This document shows, piece by piece, positions 6,422 to 8,254 of a stretch of DNA of 8,254 nt; position 1 is the first letter of the stretch; each line of letters starts with the position of its first letter. Made by a program: the position numbers and the translations under genes. The DNA comes from Gorillibacterium sp. (GTDB taxonomy: Bacteria; Bacillota; Bacilli; Paenibacillales; NBRC-103111): contig JAIMBU010000085.1 in NCBI GenBank assembly GCA_023511325.1, positions 1 through 8,254 of the forward strand, read 5' to 3'. Under the pieces are notes generated by a model. It did no database searches and was not told the DNA's origin. It saw only the letters and a list, made by a program, of their open reading frames with translations.

Positions 6422-6622
6422 TTACAGTTTAACAACATTTTCAGCTTGGGGTCCACGGTTGCCTTGAACAACGTTAAATTCAACGCGTTGTCCTTCGTCC
6501 AAGGATTTAAAGCCGTCGCCTACGATAGCGCTAAAGTGTACAAATACGTCGTTTCCGCCTTCAACTTCGATGAAACCAAAGCCTTTTTCTGCATTAAACC
6601 ATTTTACTGTTCCTTGTTGCAT
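6422..6622 (-). CDS. csp: Cold-shock protein, CspA/CspB family
   Basis: This is a 66-residue single cold-shock domain, the normal family length. The ATG has GGAGG eight bases upstream (minus-strand TTTTTGGAGGTAATATC). The nucleic-acid-binding motifs are intact: KGFGFIEV (13-20, RNP1) and DVFVHF (25-30, RNP2), with the aromatic residues Trp8, Phe15, Phe17, Phe27, His29 and Phe30 that stack on bases. The C-terminus [13 protein letters not shown] is closest, from memory, to B. subtilis CspD, but paralogue names cannot be settled from sequence alone. It acts in the cytoplasm as an RNA/ssDNA chaperone that keeps mRNA unstructured at low temperature. It has its own promoter, a long leader and a terminator, so it is probably monocistronic, with the YdjO-like gene next. 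Confidence 0.97.
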   Translation of the reverse strand: MQQGTVKWFNAEKGFGFIEVEGGNDVFVHFSAIVGDGFKSLDEGQRVEFNVVQGNRGPQAENVVKL

Positions 6623-6757
6623 GATATTACCTCCAAAAATATAGTTAACATGGACCTTTTTATTCTGTTAAAATAAAAAATTCACACATTTCGAATGTTT
6701 CCATTATGGTTATGAAAGCCTTTGAAATAAGCAAATTTCAGTAACAGACTAGAACAC
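6623..6757 (-). promoter_or_regulatory. Long structured 5' leader of the cold-shock mRNA
   Basis: From the predicted start near 6757 to the ATG the leader is about 135 bases. It contains a perfect 8-bp A/T-only stem (minus-strand TTTTTATT 6672-6679 with AATAAAAA 6657-6664, 7-base loop) just upstream of the ribosome binding site. A second stem, ACATT-CGA-AATGT, and GAAAT...ATTTC lie further 5'. Long leaders that refold with temperature are known for csp genes; that role here is inference. Confidence 0.45.
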
Positions 6758-6763
6758 TTACTT

Positions 6764-6792
6764 AGTGTATCATACTCAATTAGTGAATGCAA
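6764..6792 (-). promoter_or_regulatory. Promoter of the cold-shock gene
   Basis: On the minus strand TTGCAT (6787-6792) is followed by a 17-base spacer and TACACT (6764-6769) preceded by TG and one base, an extended -10. The -35 is weak and the extended -10 compensates. The AT-rich upstream DNA (6814-6860) could act as an UP element. Confidence 0.6.
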
Positions 6793-6857
6793 GGGATACA
6801 GAACTAATCCACAATAATAATTATAAAATAAAGCGCTCCCATAAAATTGTAAACTAT

Positions 6858-6866
6858 TTATCCACA
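6858..6866 (+). promoter_or_regulatory. Perfect DnaA-box 9-mer upstream of csp
   Basis: TTATCCACA matches the DnaA-box consensus exactly and lies about 66 bases upstream of the csp -35. A second perfect copy in the same orientation is at 6054-6062, inside a terminator hairpin. Binding is not shown by sequence alone. Confidence 0.35.
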
Positions 6867-6932
6867 GATCTACAATCTTGATAAAACGTTTGAACATCAC
6901 AATGGTTACAGCATGGGGAAAAGAAAACAAGC

Positions 6933-6961
6933 AAACCCTTCTCGACCTGTGCAAAAGGTTT
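6933..6961 (-). terminator. Weak candidate terminator of the ThrE-type operon
   Basis: AAACC (6933-6937) and GGTTT (6957-6961) pair, with two further A-T pairs past one bulge, around a 14-base loop. On the minus strand TTGTTTTCTTTT follows. It lies 127 bases past the operon stop and is marginal; no better terminator was found between 6962 and 7087. Confidence 0.3.
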
Positions 6962-7087
6962 AGCCTGCTCTCATCTAATTGATCTGCTTATTCATTGTCT
7001 CTTTGTAAATGCTAGTCACGACTATTTACTCAGCTCCGCTGATAAAAAGAGCTTCCATTGGATCACCCGTCAACCTACGATGTCAAT

Positions 7088-7513
7088 TTACCGATTCGAC
7101 TTTTTGAAGAGCTGATTCGTTACCTCGGAGAAAAGTAGGCCGATGGCGATGGCTCCTGAGAGCATGAAGGCTTTGGTAGCGAATTGAGCTGTTAAGCTAT
7201 AGTCTCCTTCAGCAAGGGAGCGCATGGCATCATAGGCCAAGCCGCCAGGTACAAGGGGGATAATGCCTGAAACGCTAAATACGATAATTGGCATTTTAAA
7301 CAGTTTGGCACAGATTTGACTAACTAATGCAACAATGAAGGATGCTGCTAGAGTAGCCACGACTGTGTCATAATGCGCTTCAGCCATGATAAAATAAACC
7401 GCCCAACCCATCATACCAACAAGGCCGCACTGAAGCAGCACTCTCCGCGGGACATGAAAGATGATTCCGAAGGCCGCCGAAGCGATAAAGCTAGTTACTA
7501 GTTGTACAATCAT
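7088..7513 (-). CDS. Threonine/serine exporter, small membrane subunit (ThrE_2/YjjB type)
   Basis: This is a 141-residue, almost entirely hydrophobic protein with about four to five membrane segments (near residues 3-19, 27-44, 50-68, 74-95 and 112-131). The ATG at 7511-7513 follows a purine-rich AGAGGAAGAGGAGGG tract. The length and the FHVPRRVLLQCGLVG segment near the N-terminus fit the C-terminal half of ThrE, which many bacteria encode as a separate short protein (YjjB in E. coli). PLVPG (86-90) followed by an Ala-x-Arg helix is a family hallmark and recurs in the partner. It acts in the plasma membrane, probably as a complex with the upstream gene product. By family it exports threonine and serine; the real substrate is not proven, since E. 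coli YjjPB is reported to export succinate. The gap to the partner gene is 18 bases, so they form one operon. Confidence 0.9.
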   Translation of the reverse strand: MIVQLVTSFIASAAFGIIFHVPRRVLLQCGLVGMMGWAVYFIMAEAHYDTVVATLAASFIVALVSQICAKLFKMPIIVFSVSGIIPLVPGGLAYDAMRSLAEGDYSLTAQFATKAFMLSGAIAIGLLFSEVTNQLFKKSNR

Positions 7514-7531
7514 CCCTCCTCTTCCTCTCTG

Positions 7532-8254
7532 TTACTGAAATGAGAATACCATGGCGATACCTGTCCCAATCGCAGAGGCCGTTAGAAAAGCTTCCGCTCC
7601 TTTGGATAAGCCAGAGACAAGATGACCGGCCATTAAATCCCGTACGGCGTTCGTGATCAGCAAGCCCGGTACAAGTGGCATAACCGAACCGATAATAATC
7701 TTGTCCACTTCTTGACCGAGTCCTACCTGGACGAACAGAAAAGCAATTAGTCCAATGATGAAAGAAGATAACAGCTCCGCAAAAAATTTAATTGGTACGA
7801 AGCGATGGACATAGATTGAACAAGTAAATCCAGCGCCACCCGCCATAAAGGCCGGAAGGAAATCGGGCCAGCTTCCCTTAAACATCATAAGGAAGCAGGC
7901 GCTAGCGAGTGCAGCTGCTGCAATCTGTAAGGGAACCCCATAGGTCATAGCGGCGCATTCGACCTTGCGCAGACTAAGCCCGGCTTCCTCGAAGGACAAC
8001 TCACCGCTACTAATTCTACGAGATATGGCATTGACGGCAACTACTTTGTGTAGGTTCGTTGACCGCTCCAATATACGAGCAAATTTAACCGGAACAGCGC
8101 CATCAATGGAGAAGATAATCCCGGTTGGCGTCACATAGCTATGAGAATCCTTCATCCCGAAGGCTGCGGCGATTCTCGTCATTGTATCCTCTACTCGATA
8201 GGTCTCTGCACCATTCTGCAGCATGATTTTACCGGCTAATAAACACACGTCAAT
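7532..8254 (-). CDS. Threonine/serine exporter, large subunit (ThrE/YjjP type), N-terminus cut by window edge
   Basis: The frame stays open to the right edge: Ile-Asp precede a GTG codon (8246-8248) that has no visible ribosome binding site. The true start is therefore probably a few to about 15 codons outside the window, and 240 residues are present. Family members are about 250 residues. A hydrophilic cytoplasmic region (about residues 1-105) carries CLLAGKIMLQNGAETYRVED, the most conserved stretch of this family, and SYVTPTGI. About five membrane segments follow, with PLVPG at 193-197. It corresponds to the N-terminal half of the fused ThrE of Corynebacterium glutamicum and to E. coli YjjP. 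Together with the downstream 141-residue subunit it should form a plasma-membrane exporter for threonine, serine or a related small acid. Confidence 0.9.
   Translation of the reverse strand: MDVCLLAGKIMLQNGAETYRVEDTMTRIAAAFGMKDSHSYVTPTGIIFSIDGAVPVKFARILERSTNLHKVVAVNAISRRISSGELSFEEAGLSLRKVECAAMTYGVPLQIAAAALASACFLMMFKGSWPDFLPAFMAGGAGFTCSIYVHRFVPIKFFAELLSSFIIGLIAFLFVQVGLGQEVDKIIIGSVMPLVPGLLITNAVRDLMAGHLVSGLSKGAEAFLTASAIGTGIAMVFSFQ

Larger units (their letters stand above)
6793..7087. other. Non-coding AT-rich spacer between cold-shock promoter and ThrE-type operon
   Basis: No reading frame here has a credible ribosome binding site and family pattern. The stretch holds a DnaA-box-like 9-mer at 6858-6866 (perfect TTATCCACA), a one-mismatch copy TAATCCACA at 6805-6813, and a weak hairpin at 6933-6961. 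I see nothing further in 6962-7087. Confidence 0.6.

Noticed and set aside
6054..6866. A chromosomal replication origin
   Set aside because: There are only two exact and one near DnaA box, spread over 0.8 kb, with no dnaA, dnaN or related genes nearby.
6682..6954. Minus-strand 90-residue frame upstream of csp
   Set aside because: It covers the csp promoter and leader, has no recognisable ribosome binding site or family pattern, and the region is AT-rich non-coding.
7532..8248. GTG at 8246-8248 as the true start of the large ThrE-type subunit
   Set aside because: The frame is open to the window edge with family-like Ile-Asp before it, and no ribosome binding site can be seen, so the gene was called partial.

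Overview
The window looks like chromosomal DNA of a Paenibacillus-type Firmicute. The evidence is strong AGGAGG-like ribosome binding sites, sigma-A-type promoters, T-tailed hairpin terminators, a Bacillus-type cold-shock protein next to a YdjO-like zinc-ribbon protein, and a heterodimeric ABC exporter of the Gram-positive type. The genus is inferred from remembered family patterns; no search was run. I see no transposase, integrase, phage gene, tRNA, rRNA or CRISPR array. The content looks like ordinary core or housekeeping-accessory genes, and I did not find a convincing undescribed system.

Left part (1-2090). A pyridoxamine-phosphate-oxidase-type flavoprotein gene runs off the left edge on the minus strand (start 403). 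It is divergent from a plus-strand pair: a short-chain dehydrogenase/reductase (677-1396) and a short guanylate-kinase-like protein (1456-1998). Divergent promoters lie between 494 and 584. The plus-strand pair ends in a very strong, probably bidirectional hairpin terminator (2037-2086).

Middle (2207-5861). Two overlapping minus-strand genes encode the two half-transporters of a heterodimeric ABC exporter. The upstream subunit has Asp in place of the catalytic Glu and Gln in place of the switch His, and it keeps a perfect LSGGQ. The downstream subunit has the Glu and His but a degenerate signature, ISQGQ. Together they should form one active and one degenerate ATP site. The upstream subunit also carries an unusually long polar linker between its membrane and nucleotide-binding domains.

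Right-middle (5983-6792). A cold-shock module on the minus strand holds a CspA-family protein with its own promoter, a long structured leader and a terminator, followed by a YdjO-like Cys4 protein that probably starts at TTG. Two hairpins follow the second gene and separate it from the ABC operon.

Right end (7088-8254). A minus-strand pair encodes a split ThrE-type threonine/serine exporter. The upstream gene is cut by the window edge by what is probably only a few residues. Between this operon and csp lies about 300 bp of AT-rich non-coding DNA containing a perfect DnaA-box 9-mer. A second perfect copy lies in the terminator hairpin after the YdjO-like gene.
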